Positions 25,389-34,483 of a stretch of 64,000 bases of DNA are shown piece after piece. Position numbers and translations under genes: made by a program. The notes under the pieces were generated by a model. The model had not been told where the DNA came from. It made no database searches and worked only from the letters and a program-made list of their open reading frames with translations. This stretch comes from Mucilaginibacter sp. KACC 22773 (lineage in GTDB: Bacteria; Bacteroidota; Bacteroidia; Sphingobacteriales; Sphingobacteriaceae): assembly GCF_028736215.1 (NCBI RefSeq), contig NZ_CP117883.1, positions 1,736,001 through 1,800,000 on the forward strand, written 5' to 3'. Every line of letters starts with the position of its first letter. Position 1 is the stretch's first letter.

Positions 25389-26016
25389 GATTTCCTGGTT
25401 TATGGTGAAAATTCCGGAAGAAAATAGCCAGTAAAAGCACCGATCCCGGCGCAGTGACCAGCCAGGGCGCCCCTATAAACAACACCCAGGTGGAAAAATG
25501 CGGGTAAAAATAGGCAAAACCGATTAGGGGTATTACCAGCCCGTTGGCGATCATGAACCGCCTGAGCCATTTTTGCGCGCCGTCTTTTTTGAACACGAAA
25601 GCAGCGAATAAGGTGGACAAGCCCATGCATATATAACCCAGCGCGTCCAGCGTCCAGAAAAAAGAATGCGGTGTTACCCTAAGGATACTAACCGAAGCAT
25701 CGCGCAAGGATAAAGGTATAACAGTTGCCAGCTGGACCGAATATATCAGCACGACATAAACTGTATAGAGCAGGGCAAATAACAAAGCTGCATGGCTCCA
25801 AAATCTCCGGTCGCCGGGCACGATATGATGTAATGCCAATATCGCGATCAAAAATGGCGGGGCGATGGCCAGGGAAAAGCCATAGATTAGGATGTCATCC
25901 AAAGGATAGCCGGTGACACCGGCGACCTGCAGGATCTGCACGATTCCGTAACCCACCATGGCAATGAATGCGACTATAGCTCCGTAAAGGCCGATGGTGG
26001 CGATATCTTTTTTCAC
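25381..26016 (-). CDS. Multi-pass membrane protein of the ftsH operon
   Basis: A 211-residue integral membrane protein with about six helices (for example IATIGLYGAIVAFIAMVGYG and ending VLLLAIFFRNFHH). No family is recognised. It overlaps ftsH by 4 bp upstream and the CMD-like gene by 8 bp downstream, so it is translationally coupled to both. It may be a partner or substrate of FtsH; this is contextual inference. Confidence 0.72.
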   Translation of the reverse strand: MKKDIATIGLYGAIVAFIAMVGYGIVQILQVAGVTGYPLDDILIYGFSLAIAPPFLIAILALHHIVPGDRRFWSHAALLFALLYTVYVVLIYSVQLATVIPLSLRDASVSILRVTPHSFFWTLDALGYICMGLSTLFAAFVFKKDGAQKWLRRFMIANGLVIPLIGFAYFYPHFSTWVLFIGAPWLVTAPGSVLLLAIFFRNFHHKPGNHE

Positions 26017-27983
26017 AACAGGGTTTCCACTTTAAGATCAATAGCCGGAAACGCTGTACCGCGCTTTCCCAAAATATTTTCCAGGTCATCCTTGTAGATC
26101 ACTTCCTTTTTTAACAGCAGGTTGGCCACCTGCTCCAGCGAGGCTTTATTTTCCGCCAGGATGGTTTTCGCGTCCAGATACGCTTGCGCCACCAGCTTGC
26201 GGATCTCCTGGTCGATCAATTCGCCGGTCGCTTCGCTGAATGGTTTTTGAATAGCCAGATCGCGTTGATCGGTAGAATCGAAGTAACTGACATTGCCCAG
26301 TTTTTCATTGAAGCCGTAATACACAACCATGGCATAAGCTTCTTTGGTAACCTTTTCGAGGTCATCCAAAGCGCCGGACGATACCTCGCCGAAAACGATT
26401 TCCTCGGCTGCCCGTCCGCCCAGCGTCGCGCATAAATGCTCGCGGAAAGCGGTTTTGCTGCGCAATTGTTTTTCTTCCGGTAAGTACCAGGCTGCGCCCA
26501 GCGATTTTCCTCGCGGAATAATGGAAACTTTTACCAGCGGGTCTACCGTTTTCAAGAGCCAGCTGATCACCGCGTGGCCCGCTTCATGAAAGGAGGTCGT
26601 CCTTTTTTCTTCGGGCGAAATGATCTTGCTTTTCTTCTCCAGGCCGGCAACTATCCGGTCAATTGCATCCATAAAATCCGCTTTTTCTACTTGTACCGCT
26701 TTTCGCCGGGCCGCGACCAATGCAGCTTCGTTGCAAATATTGGCAATGTCCGCACCCGAAAAGCCGGGTGTCTGTCCGGCCAGTGTCGACCGGTCAATGC
26801 CAGTCGCCAGCGTTAAACCAGCCATATGCACTTTGAAAATGGCGGCGCGCTCGTTCATATTGGGCAATTCCAGGTAAATATGGCGGTCGAACCTGCCCGG
26901 ACGAATCAGGGCTGGATCCAGCATGTCGGCCCGGTTGGTTGCTGCCAGCACGATCACACCGGTATTGGTACCAAAACCATCCATTTCGGTCAAGAGCTGG
27001 TTAAGCGTACTTTCCCGTTCGTCGTTGGCGCCACCTAAAAAAGCGCCTTTGCCCCTTGAGCGCCCAATGGCGTCAATCTCATCAATAAAAATAATGCAGG
27101 GTGCTTTTTCCTTGGCCTGCTGGAACAGATCACGGACGCGGGAAGCCCCGACGCCGACAAACATCTCTACAAATGCGGCACCTGAAATAGAGAAGAATGG
27201 AACCTGTGCTTCGCCGGCAACAGCTTTAGCTAATAAGGTTTTGCCCGTCCCGGGCGGCCCGACGAGGATCACACCTTTAGGGATCTTGGCGCCCAGTTTG
27301 GTAAAAGAGGCCGGTTTTTTTAAAAAGTCAACGATCTCCAGCACTTCAACTTTAGCCTCGTCCAAGCCGGCAACGTCTGCGAAAGTTACTGTGCTGTTTT
27401 CTTTTTCGATCAGAGTGGCGGTAGATTTTCCAAAATTAAAGATCGAAGAACCGCCTGTTCCCGCCATTCCGCCACCAGCCCGGCGCATCAGGAAATTCCA
27501 GATGACCAACAGCAGGATAAACGGCACCAACCAACTGAGGATGTTCAGCAACCAGTTACTTTGATAGGAATAACTCACCGGGATCTTTTCGTTCGCTGCA
27601 AAGTTTTTCTCAGCGTCCTCCATGTTATGCTCAAAAGATTCCACTGAGCCGATTGTAAAGGTATAATGCGGCCCGGTACTGATCCCCTTGCCAAAGGCGG
27701 TCGTAAAAACTTCTTTGAATGCCGGATCCTTTGCAAAAGCGCTTTTGAGATACACATTAACTTTCTCTTTGTTAACAACCTCCAGTCTTTCTACCGCTTT
27801 GCGGTTCAATATCGTGGTTGAAAATTGCTGCCAGGTGGTTTCCTTTACATTATACGAACCGCTCCACAAGGGCGATAGGATCACATACAGAAATATGATC
27901 ACATATACCCAAACCCAGCTGAATGCTGGCCTGGTTTTTCTTTTTACCGGCCTGCCGGGTTTCACCTGCTGATTATTTTTCAT
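26013..27983 (-). CDS. ftsH: ATP-dependent zinc metalloprotease FtsH
   Basis: A 656-residue membrane AAA+ protease for quality control of membrane and unstable proteins. Two membrane helices (about 22-40 and 143-165) flank a periplasmic FtsH-extracellular domain. The AAA module has Walker A GPPGTGKT (242-249), Walker B IIFIDEID (297-304) and second-region-of-homology arginines. The zinc site is HEAGH (466-470), with a downstream Asp ligand expected near [12 protein letters not shown]. The location in a stress island suggests a second, accessory FtsH. It starts 4 bp after the DUF892 stop, in the same operon. Confidence 0.95.
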   Translation of the reverse strand: MKNNQQVKPGRPVKRKTRPAFSWVWVYVIIFLYVILSPLWSGSYNVKETTWQQFSTTILNRKAVERLEVVNKEKVNVYLKSAFAKDPAFKEVFTTAFGKGISTGPHYTFTIGSVESFEHNMEDAEKNFAANEKIPVSYSYQSNWLLNILSWLVPFILLLVIWNFLMRRAGGGMAGTGGSSIFNFGKSTATLIEKENSTVTFADVAGLDEAKVEVLEIVDFLKKPASFTKLGAKIPKGVILVGPPGTGKTLLAKAVAGEAQVPFFSISGAAFVEMFVGVGASRVRDLFQQAKEKAPCIIFIDEIDAIGRSRGKGAFLGGANDERESTLNQLLTEMDGFGTNTGVIVLAATNRADMLDPALIRPGRFDRHIYLELPNMNERAAIFKVHMAGLTLATGIDRSTLAGQTPGFSGADIANICNEAALVAARRKAVQVEKADFMDAIDRIVAGLEKKSKIISPEEKRTTSFHEAGHAVISWLLKTVDPLVKVSIIPRGKSLGAAWYLPEEKQLRSKTAFREHLCATLGGRAAEEIVFGEVSSGALDDLEKVTKEAYAMVVYYGFNEKLGNVSYFDSTDQRDLAIQKPFSEATGELIDQEIRKLVAQAYLDAKTILAENKASLEQVANLLLKKEVIYKDDLENILGKRGTAFPAIDLKVETLL

Positions 27984-27987
27984 GGCG

Positions 27988-28509
27988 TTATTCCGGTATC
28001 TGGATCGGTGATTTAGCTTCTTTATTTATTTCATATTTGGCCAGCTGCGTCAAACGATCGTCGATGTTTTTTTCATTGATCTCCATCTGGTAGAAAATAG
28101 CTGCGGCCTTTTCCAGGTCTAAGTCCCCGGCAAATGCCGCGGCAGTGCCGTATGCGCTTATTTTATAATGATTAATCACTTGTATGCAGGCGAGCAGGCA
28201 GGCATCGCGAACCTGGATGTCTCTGCAAATACCCAATATTTCGTTCGTTTCATCCGTTAAGCTTTGCATAACCGGATCAGCACGGTTTGCAGAGATAATC
28301 TGCGCTTCTAAAATAAATGCATCCATTTGCTGGATATGCACATTCACCTGGTCAAGGTACTTTTGCAGCACTTGCCTGAGTTGAACAGATCCTGTGTCAT
28401 TGATCCATACTGGCAAGTTCTTTTGCAGCTGAAGCTCTCCGCTGGTGAATTTTCCGGTTTGATGATCCAGCAGCTGACGTAAGGTGGCAATGGTTGAAGT
28501 GGTTTCCAT
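27988..28509 (-). CDS. DUF892 (YciE/YciF) ferritin-like protein, copy 1
   Basis: A 173-residue four-helix protein of the DUF892 family. The N-terminal TLRQLLDHQTGKFTSGELQL and the conserved KDACLLA-type (here RDACLLACIQVINHYKISAYG) and AIFYQMEINEKNIDDRLTQLA segments identify it. Relatives such as YciE/YciF are induced by stress; metal binding is likely but unproven. It leads the operon DUF892-ftsH-membrane protein-CMD and is preceded by the double TGAY-N4-RTCA site. A paralogue lies at 32193-32714. Confidence 0.85.
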   Translation of the reverse strand: METTSTIATLRQLLDHQTGKFTSGELQLQKNLPVWINDTGSVQLRQVLQKYLDQVNVHIQQMDAFILEAQIISANRADPVMQSLTDETNEILGICRDIQVRDACLLACIQVINHYKISAYGTAAAFAGDLDLEKAAAIFYQMEINEKNIDDRLTQLAKYEINKEAKSPIQIPE

Positions 28510-28529
28510 GGTCTTTGCATTTTAACACT

Positions 28530-28594
28530 CAAATTTAAGCCACGGTACTTTACTTGCAGATGATGAGCGTCATGAGGAATACTGATTGTTATCA
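28530..28594 (-). promoter_or_regulatory. Double FNR-like box and -7 element (DUF892-ftsH operon)
   Basis: Two perfect palindromes, TGATGAGCGTCA (28561-28572) and TGATTGTTATCA (28583-28594), have starts 22 bp apart. On the minus strand a perfect -7 element TAAATTTG lies at 28537-28530; its TTTG starts 28 nt from the proximal box. The remaining sequence to 28809 has no intact gene; a 28-codon frame at 28673-28759 (MPEETPVVAPQPE...) is too short to support. Confidence 0.8.
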
Positions 28595-28809
28595 TAGATC
28601 AGCGGCCTTTGGTCGTTTTACTTTGTTATGAAATTTTAAGCTAATGCCCCGTAAAGTAATAGCAAAGAAACGATGCCCGAGGAAACCCCTGTTGTAGCGC
28701 CGCAGCCCGAGATAAATCCCACGGTTGAACCGGTAACCGCGCCGGCACCGTACACGTAAACTCCGTTATAAATTATACCGTCATCACCGGGTTTGTATTT
28801 TTTACGGCA

Positions 28810-29301
28810 TTGGGCATATTGATGCTGATCATCTCCGACAGGCGGGCACTTGCATTTATCCTTCGTAAACTCAATCAGTTTAAATGGCTCAGGCGGTTTA
28901 TTGCGAAAGCCAGCCCCTTGTATTTAACCAAAAGTAAACAGAAAAACTGGCGCGCGCTTCATGAACCTAAAAAGCCGGTCGCCATGGCGGTACTCTTACA
29001 GATGGGTATCATCACACTGGATGCCATAACGGTCTTTGCGATCCTGCAGGGTTTCCATGTTATGCTTAATCCCTGCAAGGTTATGTTTGGATTGCTGTTA
29101 ACCCTGGCAATTGGCTCATTACCTGTTTCGCCCGGTGCGCTGATCGCTTACGAAAGTGCGATGACCTTTTTTTTTACGCTGCTTGGTGTGCCGGTACACG
29201 CGGCACTGATCGTGACCCTGCTTTTTCGTTTTTTTACCTTTTGGCTACCAATGCCGGCGGGTCTGTTTCTTTACCGGGACCTCCGGCGGCGGCAAACATA
29301 G
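28810..29301 (+). pseudogene. Truncated flippase-like (LPG synthase TM) membrane protein
   Basis: About 164 codons encoding three or four membrane helices, with SLPVSPGALIAYESAMTFFF and a C-terminal FWLPMPAGLFLYRD. This is the end of a UPF0104/lysylphosphatidylglycerol-synthase membrane-domain protein, which normally has about 300 residues. The N-terminal half is missing: upstream, reading frame 28782-28800 (VITGFVF) appears to continue it in another phase before stop codons. The start is a TTG with no obvious support. I read it as a remnant. Confidence 0.55.
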
Positions 29302-29363
29302 CTCAGGGTCATATTCCAAAATGCCCGCCGTCATTTATCAGCCCCTTAACAATTTATAATTTG
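29300..29363 (+). promoter_or_regulatory. Weak double box and -7-like element (usp operon)
   Basis: AGCTCAGGGTCA (29300-29311) and TGCCCGCCGTCA (29322-29333) match TGAY-N4-RTCA at 4 and 5 of the 6 core bases, with starts 22 bp apart. ATAATTTG at 29356-29363 places TTTG 27 nt past the proximal box. The geometry is like the six stronger sites, but the match is weaker and was found by looking for the geometry. Confidence 0.4.
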
Positions 29364-29389
29364 CAGGTGTAATTAGTTAATGTATAGCT

Positions 29390-30250
29390 ATGAAAACTAT
29401 CCTTGTATTAACGGATCTTTCCAAAAATGCCGGCCACGCTGCCGAATCTGCTGCCTGGCTCGCCGAACAACTGCATGCCGGGTTGGTGTTGTGGCATTGT
29501 TACCCAAAAATACCAGTGATGCCCGGCTATGCCGGCGGAGCGATGATTGCCCGGGCAATGGTAGGGCCTGTTGAGGGCGAAGAAGCCCTTCACCATGCGT
29601 TGGTGGAACTCGAAGATTATATAACAGGTACAGACGGCAAATATAAACCACAGCTCCGCGCACAATATTGCGAAGGAAGCCTTTAGGATGAACTTCGCTC
29701 GGAAATTGCGAAAAATGCATTCGAGTTGATTGTAACTGGTGCCTCCACCGATTGCGTAGCCGATCATGTTTTTTTTGGCAGCGATACCTGGAAGATCATC
29801 GAAACTGCTAATTGCCCGGTACTCATCGTGCCGCCAAAAGCAGGCCTGGACCAGTTGAACAAGGTAGTTTTCGCTACAGATTTTGAAACGGGCGATCTGG
29901 AAGCGATAATGTACCTGGAGGTATTAAGCAACACACTGGATTTCCGGACCGAGATTGTCCATGTTACGGTTAATGGGGATATGGACAAGGCGATGATGGA
30001 AAAAGCAGCGGCGTTTAATGAAAAGCTCGCTGATCTGAAACGCCCCGTTACCTATAAAGAGATCCGGGGAAAAGAAGTGGTTAGTCGCCTTAACCGGATC
30101 AGTAAACAAACAGGTGCCGATATGTTGGCCATGACCCATCACCAATATTCCTTTTTTAAAAAGCTCTTTAGTGATAGCATCGCCAAACAAGAACTTGCGC
30201 ATCAGCGCATACCCTTACTGATCTTTCCAATAAATTACAGGTCATCATGA
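29390..30250 (+). pseudogene. Two-domain universal stress protein with in-frame amber codon
   Basis: A tandem UspA-type protein of 286 codons. The first domain starts MKTILVLTDLSKNAGHAAES. Codon 99 is TAG (29684-29686, after EGSL), then the same frame continues DELRSEIAKNAFELIVTGAS and VADHVFFGSDTWKII, the end of Usp domain 1, followed by Usp domain 2 (LNKVVFATDFETGD to LLIFPINYRSS). Because the frame is unchanged, this is a nonsense change, not a shift. The gene may be inactive or the base an assembly error. It ends with an ATGA overlap to the AAA kinase gene. Confidence 0.8.
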
Positions 30251-30750
30251 TTGTTGCGGTTTTGGGACTTCCCGGCAGCGGCAAAACTTACTTTGCAGCG
30301 GCATTGGCAGCCCGGTTGAACGCCCGGCTGATTAGCAGCGATACGGTTCGCCGGCAAATGAATCAAAACGGGAGGTACGATGACCTGGCTAAGAAAGCGG
30401 TTTACCTCGAGATGATTTCGCTAATGGAGTCCGGTATCGCCGATGAGCAAAGCGTAGTGCTGGACGCTACCTTTTACAAAGCAAACTTGCGAATTTTATT
30501 CATGGAAAAAGCAGAAGAACTGAGCTTGCCGATATACTTTATTGAGGTGCGCGCTGCTGAAGCAACAATCAAAAAAAGGGTGGCACAACGGCGGCCGGAT
30601 AGCGAAGCGGGTTTTGCCGCTTACCAAAATGTAAAACAGGAGTTTGAGGCATTAACGGGCCCTCACCTGGTGTTGTTTTCCGATCGGCGCTCATTGCATC
30701 AGATGCTGGAGACCGCGACAGCCTACCTGTATGACCATGAAGACAAGTGA
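30247..30750 (+). CDS. P-loop AAA kinase (zeta-toxin/Rv2004c C-domain-like)
   Basis: A 167-residue P-loop kinase with Walker A LGLPGSGKT (residues about 6-14), a DATF Walker-B-like segment (VVLDATFYKANLR) and the lid RVAQRRPDSEAG. It belongs to the AAA_33/zeta-toxin-like group. In M. tuberculosis Rv2004c this type of domain is fused to an APH-like kinase; here the partner is the next gene, with a 20-bp overlap. It is coupled to the upstream usp gene by ATGA. Confidence 0.85.
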   Translation: MIVAVLGLPGSGKTYFAAALAARLNARLISSDTVRRQMNQNGRYDDLAKKAVYLEMISLMESGIADEQSVVLDATFYKANLRILFMEKAEELSLPIYFIEVRAAEATIKKRVAQRRPDSEAGFAAYQNVKQEFEALTGPHLVLFSDRRSLHQMLETATAYLYDHEDK

Positions 30751-31744
30751 AATTAAGCGACTGGCTGATGCGCTGGATGAGCCGGCTCAGTCGGAAGAAC
30801 CAGTTTTGATCGAGACGCATATCTCCTGGATCATCCTGGCGGGCGGCTTCGCTTATAAAATCAAAAAGCCGGTACTCTTCTCCTTCCTGGATTTTACATC
30901 ATCAGAAAAAAGGAAATACTACTGCGAACGGGAACTCGTTTTAAACCGGCGACTGGCAGCGCAAATGTATTTACGGGTCATTCCGGTTTGTCAAAACGGG
31001 GTGGACTTTTCTGTAAACCAGAAAAACGGGCAGATAGTGGATTATGCCCTGCAGATGGTACGTATGGATTCTGCAAAAGAAATGAACAAAATGCTACTGG
31101 CGGGCCAGGTACGCGAGGAGACGATTTTCTCTTTAGCAGCCAAACTTGCCGCATTTCACCGCGCAGCGACAGTTATTTCACAACCGCTGGATATCTCTGC
31201 CCTCGGGGAGCGTTTTAATGATCTGTTGTCGGCGCGGACTTTTGCAGGGCAGCATTTAGGCTCATCTTTTTCTACGCTCATCACAGGTGCCATTCAATAC
31301 TCGAACCGTTTCCTGGATAAATACCGTTCCGCTATTTTGGAACGGTCTGTTAAGGGATTTGTCCGCGATCTGCATGGCGACCTGCATACCGCGAATATTT
31401 TCTTATATGATGACCCGGTGATCTTCGACTGCATTGAATTTAATGACGCGATGCGGGAACTGGATATTTTGGATGAATTGGCCTTCCTGGGGATGGATAT
31501 CGAAGCTTACGGGAGAAAAGACCTGAGCGACCTGCTTTATAACGAATACCACAGGATGTTGGGTATAGATCAAAACCAGGGGACAATTGCACTTTACGTC
31601 TATTATAAATGTTACCGGGCCAATGTCCGGGCAAAGGTGCTGCTTTTGCGCGCAGCTGAAACCAAAGACCGGCAAGTTTTTGCTGCAAGCATTCATTCGG
31701 CCAGGGGTTATCTCCAACTGTTAGCCAATTACATGGAAGCTTAG
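30731..31744 (+). CDS. Aminoglycoside phosphotransferase-like kinase
   Basis: A 337-residue APH-superfamily kinase. Visible features: GGFAYKIKKPVLFSFLDF (nucleotide Lys region), catalytic loop RDLHGDLHTANIF (Asp217) and metal site IFDCIEFND (Asp233). Substrate unknown; a role in antibiotic resistance should not be assumed from the family name. The start may be 30731 or the Met at 30737. It overlaps the AAA kinase gene and together they correspond to the two halves of bifunctional proteins such as Rv2004c. Confidence 0.87.
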   Translation: MTMKTSEIKRLADALDEPAQSEEPVLIETHISWIILAGGFAYKIKKPVLFSFLDFTSSEKRKYYCERELVLNRRLAAQMYLRVIPVCQNGVDFSVNQKNGQIVDYALQMVRMDSAKEMNKMLLAGQVREETIFSLAAKLAAFHRAATVISQPLDISALGERFNDLLSARTFAGQHLGSSFSTLITGAIQYSNRFLDKYRSAILERSVKGFVRDLHGDLHTANIFLYDDPVIFDCIEFNDAMRELDILDELAFLGMDIEAYGRKDLSDLLYNEYHRMLGIDQNQGTIALYVYYKCYRANVRAKVLLLRAAETKDRQVFAASIHSARGYLQLLANYMEA

Positions 31745-31837
31745 TTTCCCCGTATTGTATGTTATAAGCAATGTCCAGCTTCGCCGTCTCTGCATAGGCG
31801 CAATTGGCTGAAAAGCCGGTGAGAACTGGCACCTTTT

Positions 31838-32005
31838 TCATTTATATTTCTTTTTTAATGCGCGCCATAACTTCAATGCTTCCTTTTGCAGTTTCCGCGC
31901 CTGTTCCATGCAATTTGCCTGCTCGTCTTTTTCGCAGAGCGGGAAATCTGTTTTTATCAGAAACCGGGCACTGAGGCCCTTATGCATATTGCTCTTTTTT
32001 GACAT
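31838..32005 (-). CDS. Small basic hypothetical protein (55 residues)
   Basis: A frame from ATG 32005 to TGA 31838 encoding MSKKSNMHKGLSARFLIKTD, then a Cys pair region (FPLCEKDEQANCMEQ) and a lysine-rich helix ending LKKKYK. Codon use resembles the island genes. No family is known to me. The rest of the 31745-32192 gap holds only the regulatory pair of the next gene. Confidence 0.4.
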   Translation of the reverse strand: MSKKSNMHKGLSARFLIKTDFPLCEKDEQANCMEQARKLQKEALKLWRALKKKYK

Positions 32006-32110
32006 CACAATGAATTTGACAGATCCAAAGTTACCCGGTATACAAATGGTGAAGAATGATTGCCGGCACCGTAATAACTGATCATGGACAGGTCCATTGT
32101 CAGTTTATTG

Positions 32111-32175
32111 TGACAACGATCAGGAGCGGTCATGACGCGAATCATTGCGAGGCCGCGAGCAGCCGGTTAGTTTTG
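32111..32175 (+). promoter_or_regulatory. Double FNR-like box and -7 element (DUF892 copy 2 operon)
   Basis: TGACAACGATCA (32111-32122) and TGACGCGAATCA (32133-32144) are perfect matches with starts 22 bp apart. TAGTTTTG at 32168-32175 matches TAnnTTTG; its TTTG starts 28 nt after the proximal box. The ATG follows 17 nt later at 32193. Confidence 0.8.
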
Positions 32176-32192
32176 CCTTTAAACTTATAACC

Positions 32193-32714
32193 ATGGAAAC
32201 GATCCCCTCTATTTCTTGCCTCCGTCAGCTTTTGGACGTGGATATCAGCCGGATGAAAAGTGCTGAACTTCAGCTAAAAAACACTATCATCAGCTGGGTC
32301 AGTAACGAAAATTCTATGCCGCTCAGGTTGTTGATGAATGACTACCTGGATGTTGTCGAGAAACATATCCGCCTGCTGGAGATCTTTTGTAAAGAAGAGA
32401 AGATCAGTGCCTATGACCTTACCAACGGTGTTATGAAAACTTATATCGCCGAGGCGGCCGAAAAGCTGGCCTGTTGTTCATGCCCCGAGATTAAAGATGC
32501 TTGTTTGCTGGCAGCTTTTCAACAGATCAACCATTATAAAATCAGCGTGTATGGCACAGCTGCCGCCTTTGCCGGCGCGCTCAGGCTTCAGAAGGCGGGA
32601 CTGCTGTTTCACCAGGCCGAGCTGGATGAAAAGGACATGGATGAGCGGCTTTCGTACCTGGCCGAACATGAATTGAACAAAAAGGCTATAGCGCCGTTTG
32701 CGCTGGCTTCATAA
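32193..32714 (+). CDS. DUF892 (YciE/YciF) ferritin-like protein, copy 2
   Basis: A 173-residue paralogue of the protein at 27988-28509, with the same length and layout (SCLRQLLDVDISRMKSAELQ; KDACLLAAFQQINHYKISVYG; LLFHQAELDEKDMDERLSYLA). The start at 32193 lies just after the promoter; the frame is open further upstream but that part overlaps the -7 box. It is followed after 27 bp by the baeRF gene, so the two form an operon under the double-box promoter. Confidence 0.85.
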   Translation: METIPSISCLRQLLDVDISRMKSAELQLKNTIISWVSNENSMPLRLLMNDYLDVVEKHIRLLEIFCKEEKISAYDLTNGVMKTYIAEAAEKLACCSCPEIKDACLLAAFQQINHYKISVYGTAAAFAGALRLQKAGLLFHQAELDEKDMDERLSYLAEHELNKKAIAPFALAS

Positions 32715-32741
32715 ATAAAGCAACGATCAAATATTAATACT

Positions 32742-33842
32742 ATGGATACGACCCTTAGCCCAGAAATACATGAGGTCATTGATGCGATACACTACCGCCC
32801 GGCTTTATCGCTGATACTGCCGCTTGAACCTCATATCAGTTTGAAAACAGAAACTGCCCACATAGTCAAAATTGCCGCGGATAATGCAGAACGCGAGATG
32901 CGCCGGTATTATCCCGAAGAGCAATGCCAGCTGATTATGCGAAAACTTCAATCGCTGACCGCTGACCTGGACATTCCGGCCAAAAAGAAAGGTATGGCCA
33001 TTTACATATCGCCGGTATTTGAGAGAGTACTTTACCTGGATTGCCCGGTTACCCAGCAGATCATCGTAGATGAATCTTTTGAGATCAGGGACCTGCTTTA
33101 CAATGCAAAACAGGACATTAAATTTCTGCTGTTGCTGTTAACCGGACAGGAAAGCAGGTTTTTCCTGGGAGACGCTGTCGGGTTAACCCCGTTACCAGCA
33201 CGCATGGCCGGATCAATTGAAACGGAAGAGCGGGACATGCCGGAAAGGATAAGTAATTTCTCCGATATGACTGAGCATAAACGGGTTACGGCCAGGAAAT
33301 TCCTGGCGCATATCGACCATGAACTGGGAGATCTGGTCGGCGAACATCAGCTGCCGGTGCTTGTACTGGGTACCGGGGGAATATTGGGCGAGTTTAGAAA
33401 GCAGAGTAAGTATACTGCTTCGGTAATTGGCTACGTAAGTGGCAATTATGACAATACTTCCATGGCAGCGTTGACTGAGCTGATCGAACCTCATTTGGAC
33501 GCCTGGAAAATCACCCGTCAGCAGCAATGGATCGAGCAAGTTGAGGAAGCCGCTGACCAGTTTCGGCTTGCGGTTGGTATCCGGGAGGTATGGCAGGCGG
33601 CCAGTGAAGGCAAAGGCAAGCTGCTGATCGTGGAAAAGAGCTACCGGTTCCCCGCCCAGCATGGTGTGGAGCCCGGCACTATCGAAGCGCTTACCGAACC
33701 CTATAATCATTTTTCGTATATCCGCGATGCTGTGGATGATGTACTGGAAAAGGTATTGGGAAGCGGCGGGGATGTGGTATTTACCGAAGATGGTGCTCTC
33801 GGGCGGTTTGGTCAGGTTGCCCTGATCAAATATTACGAATAG
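32742..33842 (+). CDS. baeRF-family (archaeo-eukaryotic release factor-like) protein
   Basis: A 366-residue protein matching bacterial archaeo-eukaryotic-release-factor-like families. Features: RPALSLILPLEPH near the N-terminus, a central VLYLDCPVTQQIIVDESFEIRDLL (residues about 87-110) and C-terminal GKLLIVEKSYRFPAQ plus DDVLEKVLGSGGDVVFTED. Some relatives act on stalled ribosomes, but the function of this subgroup is not established. M. tuberculosis Rv2629, a DosR-regulon member, is of this general type. Operon with DUF892 copy 2. Confidence 0.75.
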   Translation: MDTTLSPEIHEVIDAIHYRPALSLILPLEPHISLKTETAHIVKIAADNAEREMRRYYPEEQCQLIMRKLQSLTADLDIPAKKKGMAIYISPVFERVLYLDCPVTQQIIVDESFEIRDLLYNAKQDIKFLLLLLTGQESRFFLGDAVGLTPLPARMAGSIETEERDMPERISNFSDMTEHKRVTARKFLAHIDHELGDLVGEHQLPVLVLGTGGILGEFRKQSKYTASVIGYVSGNYDNTSMAALTELIEPHLDAWKITRQQQWIEQVEEAADQFRLAVGIREVWQAASEGKGKLLIVEKSYRFPAQHGVEPGTIEALTEPYNHFSYIRDAVDDVLEKVLGSGGDVVFTEDGALGRFGQVALIKYYE

Positions 33843-33843
33843 C

Positions 33844-33909
33844 TGATGTAGGTCATGTATGAAGGTGACCGCCATCCTTTTATCGGCCCATTACCAGGGT
33901 TTACATTTG
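33844..33909 (+). promoter_or_regulatory. Double FNR-like box and -7 element (hsp20)
   Basis: TGATGTAGGTCA (33844-33855) is a perfect match and TGACCGCCATCC (33866-33877) has one core mismatch; starts are 22 bp apart. TACATTTG at 33902-33909 is a perfect -7 element, with TTTG 29 nt after the proximal box. The first box starts 2 bp after the baeRF stop. Confidence 0.75.
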
Positions 33910-33940
33910 AACAAATATTAACCATTAAATATTCACCATT

Positions 33941-34405
33941 ATGAAAACACACGCAGTAACAAAATTAGCAGAAAAAGCTCCTTCACTGTTTACCGACAGG
34001 ATGCCGGCATTATTTGAAGATTTTTTCAGGCCCTGGAATGAATTATTCGACGGCCACTTTTTGAGAAGGGAGCTGAATGTCCCGGCGGTAAATATTACTG
34101 ACCACAAGAACCAATACATTTTATCGATGTCGGCCCCCGGATTAAAAAAAGATGACTTTAAGATCGATGTGGACGGCGACGTGTTGACCATCAGCAGCGA
34201 AAAGGAAGAAAGCAAGGAAGAAAAAGACGAAAAGTATACCCGTAAGGAGTATAACTATTCTTCTTTCAGCCGCAGCTTTACGCTTCCAGAAGGAACTGAT
34301 AAGGAAAAGGTTGCGGCCAAATACGAGAACGGAATATTGAAAATTACGGTGCCGCATAACCACGCCGTCAAAAGCCCTTCAGCGAAGCATATTGCTGTAA
34401 ATTAA
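33941..34405 (+). CDS. Hsp20 / alpha-crystallin small heat shock protein
   Basis: A 154-residue small chaperone that holds unfolding proteins. The N-terminal arm (about 1-45) includes FFRPWNELFDG. The alpha-crystallin domain runs from about NVPAVNITDHKNQYILSMSA to ENGILKITVPH, with the conserved APGLKKDDFKIDVDGDVLTI stretch and the family LPEGTDKEKVAAKYENGIL sequence. A short tail follows. It has its own double-box promoter and is probably the first gene of a unit that may include DUF998. Confidence 0.95.
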   Translation: MKTHAVTKLAEKAPSLFTDRMPALFEDFFRPWNELFDGHFLRRELNVPAVNITDHKNQYILSMSAPGLKKDDFKIDVDGDVLTISSEKEESKEEKDEKYTRKEYNYSSFSRSFTLPEGTDKEKVAAKYENGILKITVPHNHAVKSPSAKHIAVN

Positions 34406-34428
34406 GCCGCTTTAACCAATGGCCTATG

Positions 34429-34451
34429 CCCCGCCCCAAAAGGTGGCGGGG
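34429..34451 (+). terminator. GC-rich hairpin after hsp20
   Basis: CCCCGCC (34429-34435) pairs with GGCGGGG (34445-34451). There is no T run, so this may be a weak terminator or an mRNA 3' stabiliser between hsp20 and the DUF998 gene. Confidence 0.5.
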
Positions 34452-34483
34452 TCTATCATTTATCCAGGTAAATCCGCCCTGAT

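Noticed and set aside
28673..28759. A short proline-rich frame (MPEETPVVAPQPE...) before the flippase remnant
   Set aside because: Only 28 codons of low complexity; not supportable as a gene, although it could be a remnant of a deleted gene.
29684..29686. UAG recoding (for example pyrrolysine) in the usp gene
   Set aside because: No pyrrolysine machinery is seen, the site is not catalytic in Usp proteins, and a nonsense change or base error is simpler.
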